A DNA stretch of 14,223 nt from Nostoc sp. GT001 (GTDB lineage Bacteria; Cyanobacteriota; Cyanobacteriia; Cyanobacteriales; Nostocaceae): positions 5,475,081-5,489,303 of the forward strand of contig NZ_JAUDRJ010000003.1 of the NCBI RefSeq assembly GCF_030382115.1, given 5' to 3'. The first letter of the stretch is position 1. The number at the start of each line of letters is the position of its first letter. The notes beneath the pieces are model-generated. The model did no database searches. It was not told where the DNA came from and was given only the letters and a program-made list of their open reading frames with translations. This document shows positions 7,042 through 14,146 of the stretch, piece after piece. A program made the position numbers and the translations under genes.

Positions 7042-7678
7042 AGGTTTTTTCTCCTCGTTCATAGCGACGGCGGTAAAGTAATTCTAGCTGTCCACCATAC
7101 TCCTGAATTAGTGCAATTTGCCGTTGGTACAGTCCCCGGAAGGTATTGGCAAACATGAGTATGAATATAGCAACGATCAATCCTGATGCAGTTGATACCA
7201 GGGCTTCACTAATGCCAGCCGTAACACTTGCCGTTTTGCTACCTCCCACGTCACCAAGATTTAGGGAAGCAAAGGAAGCTATCAATCCTAATACCGTGCC
7301 GAGAAGTCCTAACAGTGGTGCCAGACTAATAATTGTCTCGAAAATGTTTTGGAAACGTTTGAGTACAGGTATCTCAGCTTGCGATTCACTTTCTAAGGCT
7401 AAACGGAATTCCTCTGGATTTGGCTCTTCTAATTCTAAAGCCGCTAGAAAAATCCGAGCCAGTGGCAAATCTGCGTTTTTCTGAAGTTTATCCATTGCAC
7501 CGACAATATTATCGAGGCGGTAGAGATTCAAAACATCTCGCACTACCCGGTTTTGACGCTGATTAATCCGTACCCAAAACCTGATCCGCTCGAAAATCAG
7601 TGCCACACCCAATACTGAAAACGCCAACAGGGGCCACATGACCACACCACCTGCTGCAAACAAATTCTGAATTCCCAT
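7025..7678 (-). CDS. exbB: ExbB/TolQ-type proton channel protein
   Basis: 217-residue MotA/TolQ/ExbB-family inner-membrane protein, the channel-forming partner of ExbD. Three membrane segments are visible: about 9-31 (GGVVMWPLLAFSVLGVALIF), about 115-137 (ISLAPLLGLLGTVLGLIASF, the family's most conserved stretch) and about 158-182 (SEALVSTASGLIVAIFILMF). The TM3 TASG motif is kept. The cytoplasmic loop between TM1 and TM2 is of normal size, and the C-terminus is Arg-rich. ATG 7678 has AGAGGA 6 nt upstream. The last 17 nt overlap exbD, so the two form an operon. Its promoter at 7759-7787 overlaps a Fur-like inverted repeat, pointing to iron control of TonB-dependent siderophore or metal uptake. 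Confidence 0.92.
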   Translation of the reverse strand: MGIQNLFAAGGVVMWPLLAFSVLGVALIFERIRFWVRINQRQNRVVRDVLNLYRLDNIVGAMDKLQKNADLPLARIFLAALELEEPNPEEFRLALESESQAEIPVLKRFQNIFETIISLAPLLGLLGTVLGLIASFASLNLGDVGGSKTASVTAGISEALVSTASGLIVAIFILMFANTFRGLYQRQIALIQEYGGQLELLYRRRYERGEKTYASTR

Positions 7679-7747
7679 GTAGTTCCTCTATAACGTCATC
7701 CACAATACAAAATCAGACTACCAGAATCTAGAGAAAAGCTGAAACTT

Positions 7748-7787
7748 ATTCTCAATAAAATATAAAATACAATGAGAATTTTTTCAA
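7748..7787 (-). promoter_or_regulatory. exbBD promoter with Fur-like inverted repeat
   Basis: On the minus strand, TTGAAA (7787-7782), a 17-bp spacer and TATATT (7764-7759) form a near-consensus promoter about 80 nt upstream of exbB. Over it lie two mirrored half-sites, ATTCTCA (7748-7754) and TGAGAAT (7773-7779). One is inside the spacer and one is just downstream of the -10. These words resemble Fur half-sites (ATTCTCA/TGAGAAT), but the 18-bp gap is wider than a standard Fur box. Fur control is therefore plausible, not proven. Confidence 0.5.
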
Positions 7788-7958
7788 ATGAAACGTTCAT
7801 GATTTTTATTTACTCGTTCATTTGTTTTACATAAATTAATTTAATTTGATTGTAATAAAAGTTAACTTTGTCCAAAAAACATGATATTGGTGGTTCAAAA
7901 AAATGTTGATGTTAGTCCGGGGTTCGTAAAGCTATCCCAAATAATTTGAATTGTTTAC

Positions 7959-7987
7959 TTGATATTTGTAACCTTGCATTCTAAGAT
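7959..7987 (+). promoter_or_regulatory. Candidate promoter of the TonB-like gene
   Basis: TTGATA (7959-7964), a 17-bp spacer and TAAGAT (7982-7987) precede the ATG at 8020 by about 32 nt. A weak AGG at 8006-8008 is the only ribosome-site candidate. The rest of the 341-bp divergent space (7679-8019) is AT-rich; beyond this and the exb promoter I see nothing. Confidence 0.5.
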
Positions 7988-8019
7988 AGCTAAATTAGTG
8001 AGAATAGGTAGCAATAGCT

Positions 8020-9543
8020 ATGAGCTTTTCCGGCACTACTGTCGAGCAACGTTCCAAAGAAGTTGAGGCTCTCAAGTCTTTTCTGACTTACAGTCTAATA
8101 GGTTCACTGGCGCTGCATATCGGCGTACTGTCTTCTGGTATAAGTAATTATTTAACGAGAGTACCCACAGGAGAAGAAGAACCTATAGAGGTCGCGATCG
8201 TGGATTCTCCGACTGCGGAACCAGAAAAACCAATTGCAGAGATTCCAGAAGAAATAAAAAAAGAACTAGAGATTGTTCAAAAACAGCCTATAGAAACTCC
8301 ACCAGTAGAAAAATTTGAACAGATTACAGCAGTCCCTCAGAAGCCACAGCCGATAAGTACGCCCCCGAAAGCAATTCCGATTGAGCCAAAAGTTGCTGTG
8401 AAATCTGCACCTATTCCACGAGCGGTACCAGAAGTACCTGTGAAATCTGCATCATCCATTCCCCAATCAGCTCCGTCTGAAGATTCCAAAGCAAGTTCAC
8501 CAGGTGGTGGCGGTGGTGGTGGCGGTGGCGGCGGTGGCGGCGGATCTGGTGTTGGTTTAGGCTCAGGTAGTGGTATTGCTGTAGGTACAAGTAGCGGTAC
8601 TGGTCCTGGTGGAGGAACTGGCACTGGCACTGGTGGTGGCATTGGCAGTGGAACTGGAACTGGCACTGGTAGCGGCATTGGTAGTGGCACTGGCAGTGGC
8701 ATCGGTAGTGGCATTGGTAGTGGCACTGGCAGTGGAATTGGTAGCGGCACTGGTAGTGGCATCGGTAGTGGCACTGGTAGTGGAATTGGTAGTGGAACAG
8801 GAAACCGTCCCACAGTAGCAACAGCGCCTACAACTCCAAAAATTAACAGTTCAGGTAATGGTAATGGTCGTGCAGCCTGCCGCGAATGTAATGCCAAATA
8901 TCCAGAGGCAGCAAGACGGCGAGGAGTTGAAGGCAGAGTAGAAGTAGCTGTAGATACTGATGCACAAGGTAATGTTACGAATGTGCGGATTGCTCGCTCT
9001 AGTGGAAACCGCGACTTGGATGAAGAAACCAAGAGACAAGCACGTGACTGGAAATTAAAACCCGCAGAAGGTGGTAGACAAGGGGTATCGATCGCCACTG
9101 AATATGCCATCAAAGGTTCACGGCGATCGCGCCAAGTTCAAGAACGGCGAATACAAAGAGAAGCACAAGAGAGAGAGAGAACCCAGCAAACAACGGCCGC
9201 TAACTCCACAGAGGCAGCTCCAAGACGTAGGCGCAGAGAGTTGGCACCCCCATCAAGACCAGCAATATCTGGATTTAGTCGGCGACTGGAACCTCAAAGA
9301 GCAGAAAGTCCTGCTAGAAACTCATCATCTGAAGCTAGAACAACTCGTACTCAAGGAACTGCAAGAGAGTCCTTACGCCGCATCCGGCGCGAGCAAACGA
9401 CTACCGATTCATCACAAAAGCCACAAGTAACCACAAATCGGCGGCGGCGAAGAGATAATACTACCCAAAATAAATTGCGGGACTCTTTGCGCCGTTTGCG
9501 CCAACAACCTCAATCACAACCTGCTGCTCCCAGTCAGCAGTAG
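8020..9543 (+). CDS. TonB-like energy transducer with extra C-terminal tail
   Basis: 507 residues. One N-terminal signal-anchor helix (about 22-45, FLTYSLIGSLALHIGVL), then a Pro/Glu/Lys-rich periplasmic spacer (about 50-160). Next come a poly-Gly run (162-175) and Gly/Ser/Thr/Ile repeats (to 261). The TonB C-terminal domain is at about 291-366 (YPEAARRRGVEGRVEVAVDTDAQG..., with ARDWKLKPA). Normally that domain ends the protein; here a further ~140 Arg/Gln/Ser/Thr-rich residues follow, with RRRRR runs and no recognisable fold. Cys287-x2-Cys290 directly precedes the domain. It is divergent from exbBD, so it most likely couples their proton-driven motion to outer-membrane receptors. ATG 8020 gives a proper signal anchor. 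No receptor gene lies in the window. The tail could bind peptidoglycan, polysaccharide or RNA; this is speculation. Confidence 0.85.
   Translation: MSFSGTTVEQRSKEVEALKSFLTYSLIGSLALHIGVLSSGISNYLTRVPTGEEEPIEVAIVDSPTAEPEKPIAEIPEEIKKELEIVQKQPIETPPVEKFEQITAVPQKPQPISTPPKAIPIEPKVAVKSAPIPRAVPEVPVKSASSIPQSAPSEDSKASSPGGGGGGGGGGGGGGSGVGLGSGSGIAVGTSSGTGPGGGTGTGTGGGIGSGTGTGTGSGIGSGTGSGIGSGIGSGTGSGIGSGTGSGIGSGTGSGIGSGTGNRPTVATAPTTPKINSSGNGNGRAACRECNAKYPEAARRRGVEGRVEVAVDTDAQGNVTNVRIARSSGNRDLDEETKRQARDWKLKPAEGGRQGVSIATEYAIKGSRRSRQVQERRIQREAQERERTQQTTAANSTEAAPRRRRRELAPPSRPAISGFSRRLEPQRAESPARNSSSEARTTRTQGTARESLRRIRREQTTTDSSQKPQVTTNRRRRRDNTTQNKLRDSLRRLRQQPQSQPAAPSQQ
8668..8799 (+). repeat. In-frame 12-bp minisatellite coding GSG[I/T]
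   Basis: Eleven consecutive 12-bp units encode the tetrapeptides GSGI or GSGT (residues 217-260) with order I,T,I,I,T,I,T,I,T,I,T. Units differ at third codon positions (GGT/GGC, AGT/AGC, ATT/ATC), so the array is old or selected at protein level. More irregular glycine codons extend it upstream to about 8503. Copy number is likely to vary between strains, changing the length of the TonB spacer. Confidence 0.85.
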
Positions 9544-9703
9544 TCTGTCAAGTTAAAATTGATGGATTAGTAATAAGTGCTTGAGCGCTTAACAAAGGAA
9601 TAAAGTTCTGACTACGAACTTATTGACCTCGTGAAGTTGACTTGACATACTACTAGTAGAGGGATAAAGATTATTGGAATCATACTTTGATTAACAACGA
9701 TCG
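9544..9703. other. Spacer after the TonB-like gene
   Basis: No gene. It contains a bulged hairpin (AATAAAGTTC 9599-9608 with GAACTTATT 9616-9624), a near-palindrome AAGTGCTTGAGCGCTT (9575-9590) and a perfect 10-bp palindrome CTACTAGTAG (9651-9660). None has a known role I can assign. Confidence 0.45.
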
Positions 9704-9735
9704 CCGCCTCCTGTTTTAGGAGGCGGTTGTTCTTT
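9704..9735 (+). terminator. Rho-independent terminator of the TonB-like gene
   Basis: A 9-bp GC-rich stem, CCGCCTCCT (9704-9712) with AGGAGGCGG (9718-9726), has a 5-nt loop and is followed by TTGTTCTTT. It lies about 160 bp after the TonB stop, a distance that leaves a long 3' UTR. Confidence 0.8.
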
Positions 9736-9994
9736 AGATAGAAATGGCTCCATTAAGCATTACCCACTTAGCATGAGGAAGAGGGGCTAGGAGTGCGGTA
9801 ATTTTATGATGGGCTATTAGAGACACTGGCGATCGCTTGATTTGCCAATCAATAGTAGTGGAAGTAAATAATCCTGCACTTTCTCCTACCAACTTTTATC
9901 AGCGGGGCAATGTAAATCGCCTGCGCCTAAAGAATGGTAGTAGTGTTTGCTCATCACCAATTATATGCTGAGAGATATAGTCAACGGCTAACTC
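9734..9994 (-). pseudogene. Decayed reading frame with two in-frame stops
   Basis: On the minus strand one frame is open from 9994 to 9902 (31 codons), broken by TGA-TAA (9901-9896), then open again for 53 codons to TAA at 9736-9734. The translation looks protein-like: it has DYISQHIIGDEQTLLPFFRR before the stops and KITALLAPLPHAKWVMLNGA after them. It has no start codon with a ribosome site, and upstream of 9995 is another stop. I do not recognise the family. Its end abuts the terminator at 9704-9735. Chance openness of AT-rich DNA is the alternative. Confidence 0.3.
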
Positions 9995-10144
9995 TCAAAT
10001 TGCTCATCTGCACTTTATGTCTAGATGTCAAATTCACTGATTTGAATAAAACTTCTACATAAACACACACTGATGCGGTTTGATTTGCTTGAATAGCTAT
10101 ATTGATAGGACATTGATAACGTCGGCAATTCACAATTCCTAATT
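9995..10144. other. Upstream region of the zinc-ribbon gene
   Basis: 150 bp with no gene seen. It should contain the promoter of the gene at 10145, but I find no convincing -35/-10 pair. There is no Shine-Dalgarno within 15 nt of the ATG. Confidence 0.4.
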
Positions 10145-10390
10145 ATGGCAAGTAAATTCATTGATGTTAGGGAATATACTGTCAGGGCGCACAAAAGACA
10201 GATTCATACTCGTGTTTTCCAGTTTGTCTGTAAAGAGTGTAACGATCTGACAAAACGTGAGACTTTCGGACCTCGACCTTTATATTGTGAGAGATGTCGC
10301 CCTCCCCAACCGCCTAAGAAATCCCAGCCAGCATCTCACAAGGCAAAACCCAGAGCAATGTCTTATAAAAGTGACATCGATTTAAATTGA
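10145..10390 (+). CDS. Small zinc-ribbon protein, unknown function
   Basis: 81 residues. Two CxxC knuckles, Cys29-x2-Cys32 and Cys48-x2-Cys51, are separated by 15 residues and form a predicted zinc ribbon of the kind seen in nucleic-acid-binding proteins. The N-terminus is basic and beta-rich ([20 protein letters not shown]). The C-terminal third (about 53-72) is a Pro/Lys-rich tail, probably disordered. It is followed after 10 nt by the next gene in the same direction, so the two are likely co-transcribed. No ribosome site is evident before the ATG. I cannot name a function; RNA or DNA binding is inferred from the ribbon and charge only. Confidence 0.75.
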   Translation: MASKFIDVREYTVRAHKRQIHTRVFQFVCKECNDLTKRETFGPRPLYCERCRPPQPPKKSQPASHKAKPRAMSYKSDIDLN

Positions 10391-10400
10391 TTAAAGCCCT

Positions 10401-11441
10401 ATGACTCAAAACGGACAATTAGAACCGCCTCCGGGCACTTTTCTCTCACCATTGTTGGAATTACGAGACTATTATGCTCGCCTTACAGAAGAGTATGAAC
10501 GCCTCTTTGTGCAGGCGCGATCGCAGCTGGATCATGTAGAAGCGTTGTTGTCTAACTGGTCTTTTTCTGATACCAACAAGCAGATATCAAGATTAACAGC
10601 GACTGATGAAACCTCAAATCTTTCTGGGGAAAGTTCTCTGCGGTTTTTATCACCCCTTGATGACATCGGCGAAATCAACTTGGTGGAATCTTTAGAGTCA
10701 GTACAAAAAGACTTAGAGCGAGTTGAGATAAATAATTCTTTTTCTGCTGCTGTTGATACAAAAGAGAGTCAACCTCAAACGACATCAACAGATCCAAAGA
10801 TCGCCCTAGAGAACAACGATAGTTCAACGAAGGTAGTGGAAATCCCGATGCTACCTCAGTATCAGCACGCTATCTCGCGAATGGAAGCCATAAAACAGCT
10901 ATTGCAAGAACAGATAGGTACTGTTTGTCATATCGATTTTATCGTGCGATCGCTTTATGGAGAATTAGATTCCAATCTATTCAAAGTAGTTAAAGGTAGA
11001 GTGCAATCTTCCCTTACCCAAGGCAGAGAAAGGAATTACTGGGTAACTATTCCCGATGAGCCAGGTTGCTATACTCTAGATTTAAGTTTGGTAGCCCCAA
11101 ATAATCGCAATGGTGCTTCTAGGAATATCAAGAACAAAAATAAGAAGCCTTTCGTTCCCCCGACAAAAACAGTACCGATGCTCAACGCCTTTGAGGGTCA
11201 ATTTTTAATTGATGCCCTCACCTCTCTGTTAAAACAAAATCCAGGTAAAGTTTTCAGCGTGGCTGAAGTCATCGCCGGGATTTATGGAGAACTAGATTCT
11301 CAGCAAATTAGAGAGATCAAAAATAAGGTGCTGAATGAACTATCTAGAGGCTATCGCACAGGTAAATTCGCTAGGGTTCCTAATCAAATTGGCTTTTACA
11401 CTTGGGACTCAAATCTGATATCGAAAGGGAGTTCTCGTTAA
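10401..11441 (+). CDS. Protein with two winged-helix-like repeats, unknown function
   Basis: 346 residues. Residues 17-52 (LLELRDYYARLTEEYERLFVQARSQLDHVEALL) form a predicted coiled coil, followed by an acidic, Ser-rich linker (about 55-148). Two copies of one ~80-residue module follow, at about 150-230 and 260-340. Both contain YGELDS (186-191 and 295-300), then a basic helix (KVVKGRVQSSLTQGR / REIKNKVLNELSRGY) and a beta hairpin ending in an aromatic turn (PGCYTLDLSL / IGFYTWDSNL). The pattern resembles winged-helix DNA-binding domains. A 10-nt gap after the zinc-ribbon gene and the absence of a ribosome site suggest coupled translation. The coiled coil implies oligomerisation. Possibly a cyanobacterial nucleoid or regulatory protein; this is inference. 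Confidence 0.75.
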   Translation: MTQNGQLEPPPGTFLSPLLELRDYYARLTEEYERLFVQARSQLDHVEALLSNWSFSDTNKQISRLTATDETSNLSGESSLRFLSPLDDIGEINLVESLESVQKDLERVEINNSFSAAVDTKESQPQTTSTDPKIALENNDSSTKVVEIPMLPQYQHAISRMEAIKQLLQEQIGTVCHIDFIVRSLYGELDSNLFKVVKGRVQSSLTQGRERNYWVTIPDEPGCYTLDLSLVAPNNRNGASRNIKNKNKKPFVPPTKTVPMLNAFEGQFLIDALTSLLKQNPGKVFSVAEVIAGIYGELDSQQIREIKNKVLNELSRGYRTGKFARVPNQIGFYTWDSNLISKGSSR

Positions 11442-11451
11442 ATTGAGCATT

Positions 11452-11526
11452 GGGAAAGGGAAAGGGAAAGGGGTAAGGGGAAAGATTAAATTTATTCCTT
11501 TTCCCTTTAACCTTTAACCTTTTCCC
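11452..11526. repeat. G-tract and mirrored C-tract block between convergent genes
   Basis: Five G-runs (11452-11454, 11458-11460, 11464-11466, 11470-11473, 11477-11480) are all separated by 3-nt loops, ideal for a parallel G-quadruplex on the plus strand and its RNA. About 20 nt later, pyrimidine runs (11497-11526) can partly pair back with them. The block lies between the convergent 10401 gene and ilvA, so it may act as a two-way terminator. Similar purine/pyrimidine blocks are common in Nostoc genomes. Confidence 0.55.
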
Positions 11527-11558
11527 CTGCTTCCTCTGCCCCTCTGCCTCTTCCCCTA

Positions 11559-13070
11559 CTATCCCAAAAACAGCTTGTATGCCGGATTCTTATTTTCATC
11601 CCAATAGCGATAGCCCAGGCGATCGAGAAAAGCTTGCCAATCTTCCATCTCGTGGGGGGGAACCTGGATACCGACAACGATTCGTCCGTAGTCTGCGCCA
11701 TTGTTGCGGTAGTGAAAAAGACTAATATTCCAGTCGGGACTCATGGAAGTTACAAATTTCATCAATGCGCCGGGACGTTCGGGAAACTCAAAACGGTAGA
11801 GTAATTCATTGTGAGCCAGGGGAGAATGCCCACCCACCATGTGCCGCAGATGTAGTTTAGTGAGTTCGTCGTCCGTTAAATCAAGGGTTTCAAATCCTTG
11901 AGCTTCAAAGGTTTCTACCATCTTGACAGCATCGGCACGGTTTTGAATTTGCACGCCGACAAAAATATGGGCTGTTTTTTCATCGGCAATCCGATAATTA
12001 AACTCGGTCAGGTTACGGTTGCCAATACATTCACAAAACTGGCGAATACTTCCTCGTGCCTCTGGAATTGTGACTGCAAAGATTGCTTCGCGCCGTTCGC
12101 CAAACTCTGCTCGTTCTGCCACAAAGCGGAGGCGATCAAAATTCATGTTTGCACCACAGGCGACAGCAATTAAGGTTTGTCCCTCGATTTGTTCTCGTTC
12201 GGCGTAGGCTTTGGCTGCTGCGATCGCTAATGCACCTACTGGTTCTAAAATGGATCGCGTATCCTCAAACACGTCTTTAATTGCAGCACAAGTATCGTCT
12301 GTATCCACCAAAATAATTTCATCTACATACTGCTGACATAAACGGAAGGTTTCTTCACCTACTTCCCGCACCGCTACGCCATCAGCAAATAACCCCACTT
12401 GAGACAAGCGCACTCGATGTCCGGCTTTGAGTGATTGAGACATGGCATCAGCATCTACTGGTTCAACACCAATAATCTTGATTTCGGGACGTAACCGTTT
12501 TACATAAGCCCCAATCCCAGAAATTAATCCGCCGCCTCCAATTGCGACAAAAATTGCATGGATGGGTTGCTGATGTTGCCGTAAAATTTCCATACCGATT
12601 GTTCCCTGTCCAGCAATTACATGGGGATCGTCAAAAGGATGAATAAAAGTCAATCCTTTTTCTACTTCTAATTCACGGGCATAGCTATAAGCATCGTCGT
12701 AAGTGTTTCCATATAACACCACTGCTCCGCCCCTCATTCTCACCGCATCCACCTTGACTTGGGGTGTGGTTACTGGCATGACGATAATCGCTTTGGTTCC
12801 CAAGCGATTGGCTGCTAGGGCGACTCCCTGAGCATGGTTCCCCGCAGACGCGGCAATTACACCCTGCGCCAATATATCTGGTGGCAGTTGCACCATCTTG
12901 TTATAAGCACCCCGCAGTTTAAAGGAAAATACTGACTGCATATCCTCACGTTTCAACAGGAGTTGATTATTCAGCCGCGCAGACAAATTTGGAGCATACT
13001 CCAGTGGTGTTTCCTGGGCAACATCATATACACGGGCAGTCAGAATTTGGATGAGGTAGTCGCAAAACAT
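11559..13070 (-). CDS. ilvA: Threonine deaminase, biosynthetic
   Basis: PLP-dependent threonine ammonia-lyase: L-threonine to 2-oxobutanoate and ammonia, the first committed step of isoleucine synthesis in the cytoplasm. 503 residues, near the E. coli enzyme (514). Catalytic domain about 1-320: Lys51 in SFKLRGAYN binds PLP, ASAGNH (74-79) contacts the substrate, and the glycine loop GGGG (178-181) holds the PLP phosphate. Two ACT-like regulatory domains follow (about 329-402, IFAVTIPEARGSIRQF; about 418-495, LYRFEFPERPGALMKF), the arrangement of the isoleucine-inhibited biosynthetic form rather than the catabolic TdcB form. The alternative start TTG 13079 adds three residues; neither start has a clear ribosome site, and I favour ATG 13070 by family N-terminus. 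No attenuator or leader was seen. Confidence 0.95.
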   Translation of the reverse strand: MFCDYLIQILTARVYDVAQETPLEYAPNLSARLNNQLLLKREDMQSVFSFKLRGAYNKMVQLPPDILAQGVIAASAGNHAQGVALAANRLGTKAIIVMPVTTPQVKVDAVRMRGGAVVLYGNTYDDAYSYARELEVEKGLTFIHPFDDPHVIAGQGTIGMEILRQHQQPIHAIFVAIGGGGLISGIGAYVKRLRPEIKIIGVEPVDADAMSQSLKAGHRVRLSQVGLFADGVAVREVGEETFRLCQQYVDEIILVDTDDTCAAIKDVFEDTRSILEPVGALAIAAAKAYAEREQIEGQTLIAVACGANMNFDRLRFVAERAEFGERREAIFAVTIPEARGSIRQFCECIGNRNLTEFNYRIADEKTAHIFVGVQIQNRADAVKMVETFEAQGFETLDLTDDELTKLHLRHMVGGHSPLAHNELLYRFEFPERPGALMKFVTSMSPDWNISLFHYRNNGADYGRIVVGIQVPPHEMEDWQAFLDRLGYRYWDENKNPAYKLFLG

Positions 13071-13429
13071 GGGCGTCAAGGTGTTAGCAAATGCTGGATG
13101 GAAACTAATTTTACGTTACAAGCGATCGCACTGGTTTTATTGATTTATTCTCTCTCGAAATTTTGATTGAACAAAATCTAAAAATTACCAATTAATATTC
13201 TTTGAAGATAAATTAAGTTCAGTTCTGAAAATTTTTTGATCGCTGCAAATTTAATGCGATCGTTGGTAGGTTGATTTGAAACTAGTTTTGCCAACTATCT
13301 GAGTACTTAGATCGACAGATTAAGTATAGTGTTACTTACGAACATAACTTCTCCATTTATGTTAAAGTATGCGTGGAAGATGAAATTCGGCTGTACAGTT
13401 TGTTTTTATATATACTTGTATTACAGACC
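13071..13429. other. Divergent spacer between ilvA and the RRM gene
   Basis: About 360 bp, AT-rich, with no gene; HIP1 at 13122-13129. A perfect 7-bp inverted repeat, AACATAA (13341-13347) and TTATGTT (13357-13363), could be an operator. Possible -10 boxes for the RRM gene are TATAGT (13325-13330) and TATACT (13411-13416), but neither has a good -35, so the start point is unknown. Confidence 0.45.
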
Positions 13430-13468
13430 TCTCCGGATCTAAATCTCTACACCCTCTGATTCTGGAGA
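13430..13468 (+). promoter_or_regulatory. 5' UTR hairpin hiding the RRM gene's Shine-Dalgarno
   Basis: TCTCCGGA (13430-13437) can pair with TCTGGAGA (13461-13468): 8 pairs including one G-U, with a 23-nt loop. The right arm contains GGAG (13464-13467), the ribosome site 7 nt before ATG 13475, so folding would reduce translation. Cyanobacterial rbp genes are known to be cold-induced with control through the 5' UTR; this hairpin is a candidate element for that. Confidence 0.45.
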
Positions 13469-13474
13469 CATTCT

Positions 13475-13786
13475 ATGTCAATTTACGTCGGCAATCTATC
13501 TTATGAGGTTAAAGAAGATGACCTCCGGCAAGTCTTTGCAGAATATGGAACTGTAAAAAATGTTCAATTGCCTGTCGACCGAGAAACAGGTCGGATGAGA
13601 GGTTTCGGGTTTGTGGAATTGGAATCAGACGCACAAGAACAAGCGGCGATTGATGCCCTTGATAACGCTGAATGGATGGGTCGAAGCTTAAAAGTTAATA
13701 AAGCCAAGCCCAAAACAGATGGCGGTTCCTCTGGTGGTAGACGAGGAGGCTATGGTGGCGGTGGCGGTGGTGGTGGCCGCTATTAA
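13475..13786 (+). CDS. rbp: RRM RNA-binding protein, glycine-tailed, Rbp type
   Basis: 103 residues: one RNA recognition motif (about 1-78) and a short Gly/Arg/Tyr tail (about 84-103). RNP2 is IYVGNL (3-8) and RNP1 is RGFGFVEL (42-49), with Tyr4, Phe44 and Phe46 as the RNA-stacking aromatics. This is the cyanobacterial Rbp family, related in sequence to plant and organelle glycine-rich proteins. Members are cytoplasmic and several are induced by cold, binding single-stranded RNA or acting as RNA chaperones. The glycine tail marks the type that is usually cold-inducible. GGAG (13464-13467) with a 7-nt spacer supports the ATG. Monocistronic: a spacer with a 5' UTR hairpin lies before it and an intrinsic terminator after it. 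Which numbered paralogue (rbpA, rbpD and so on) this is cannot be told here. Confidence 0.93.
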   Translation: MSIYVGNLSYEVKEDDLRQVFAEYGTVKNVQLPVDRETGRMRGFGFVELESDAQEQAAIDALDNAEWMGRSLKVNKAKPKTDGGSSGGRRGGYGGGGGGGGRY

Positions 13787-13822
13787 GGTCTAAAACCAAA
13801 AATTTAACTCTCAGGTCTTAAG

Positions 13823-13847
13823 GGCAGACAAGGAGTCTGCCTTTTTT
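13823..13847 (+). terminator. Rho-independent terminator of the RRM gene
   Basis: GGCAGAC (13823-13829), loop AAGGA, GTCTGCC (13835-13841), then TTTTTT. A textbook intrinsic terminator 37 bp after the stop codon. Confidence 0.9.
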
Positions 13848-13872
13848 GCGTTTTGGGACTTGTATTTTGACT

Positions 13873-14055
13873 CAGCACTCAGCACTGGCTCAACCTTAGC
13901 TATCAGCTAACAGCACTCAGCACTTTCAAGTCAGAGAGCAGGTGGTCACTGAGCCTGTCCTGAGCGTAGCCGTTGGCGCAGCCTCTCGTAGAGAAGGGCG
14001 TAGTCGTAAAGCCTGCGGCATAGCTTCGCTTCGGGCGCAGCCTCTCGTAGAGAAG
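13873..14055. repeat. Cluster of Nostoc-type short repeats
   Basis: Two copies of CAGCACTCAGCACT lie at 13873-13886 and 13911-13924. Two copies of a 22-bp element with the core GCAGCCTCTCGTAGAGAAG lie at 13975-13996 and 14034-14055, 59 bp apart, each with a CTCT-CGT-AGAG hairpin. The GC-rich DNA between them belongs to the same family of dispersed cyanobacterial repeats. No gene: the minus-strand frame across it is a repeat artefact. Confidence 0.65.
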
Positions 14056-14146
14056 TGATGCAGGAGGTTTTAGGAAATAATTCTTATGAAGCCATGCGTT
14101 AGGGTAGCTTACCGCAGGTATCGTTTTTGTAATAGGTGTAGCAACC

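Noticed and set aside
8503..8820. Possible CRISPR array
   Set aside because: The repeats are 12-bp coding units without unique spacers; no cas1, cas2 or leader is present.
8411..8821. 136-aa minus frame rich in His/Cys/Gln and 69-aa plus frame of Ala/Leu/Val
   Set aside because: Both are other-frame readings of the same 12-bp repeat array.
8337..9113. 258-aa minus-strand frame rich in Pro-Leu-Pro-Val
   Set aside because: It is the antisense reading of the glycine repeats of the TonB-like gene; low-complexity and lacking any independent start signal.
11507..11701. 64-aa minus frame overlapping the ilvA 3' end
   Set aside because: It overlaps the conserved C-terminus of ilvA in another frame and continues into the pyrimidine-rich repeat block.
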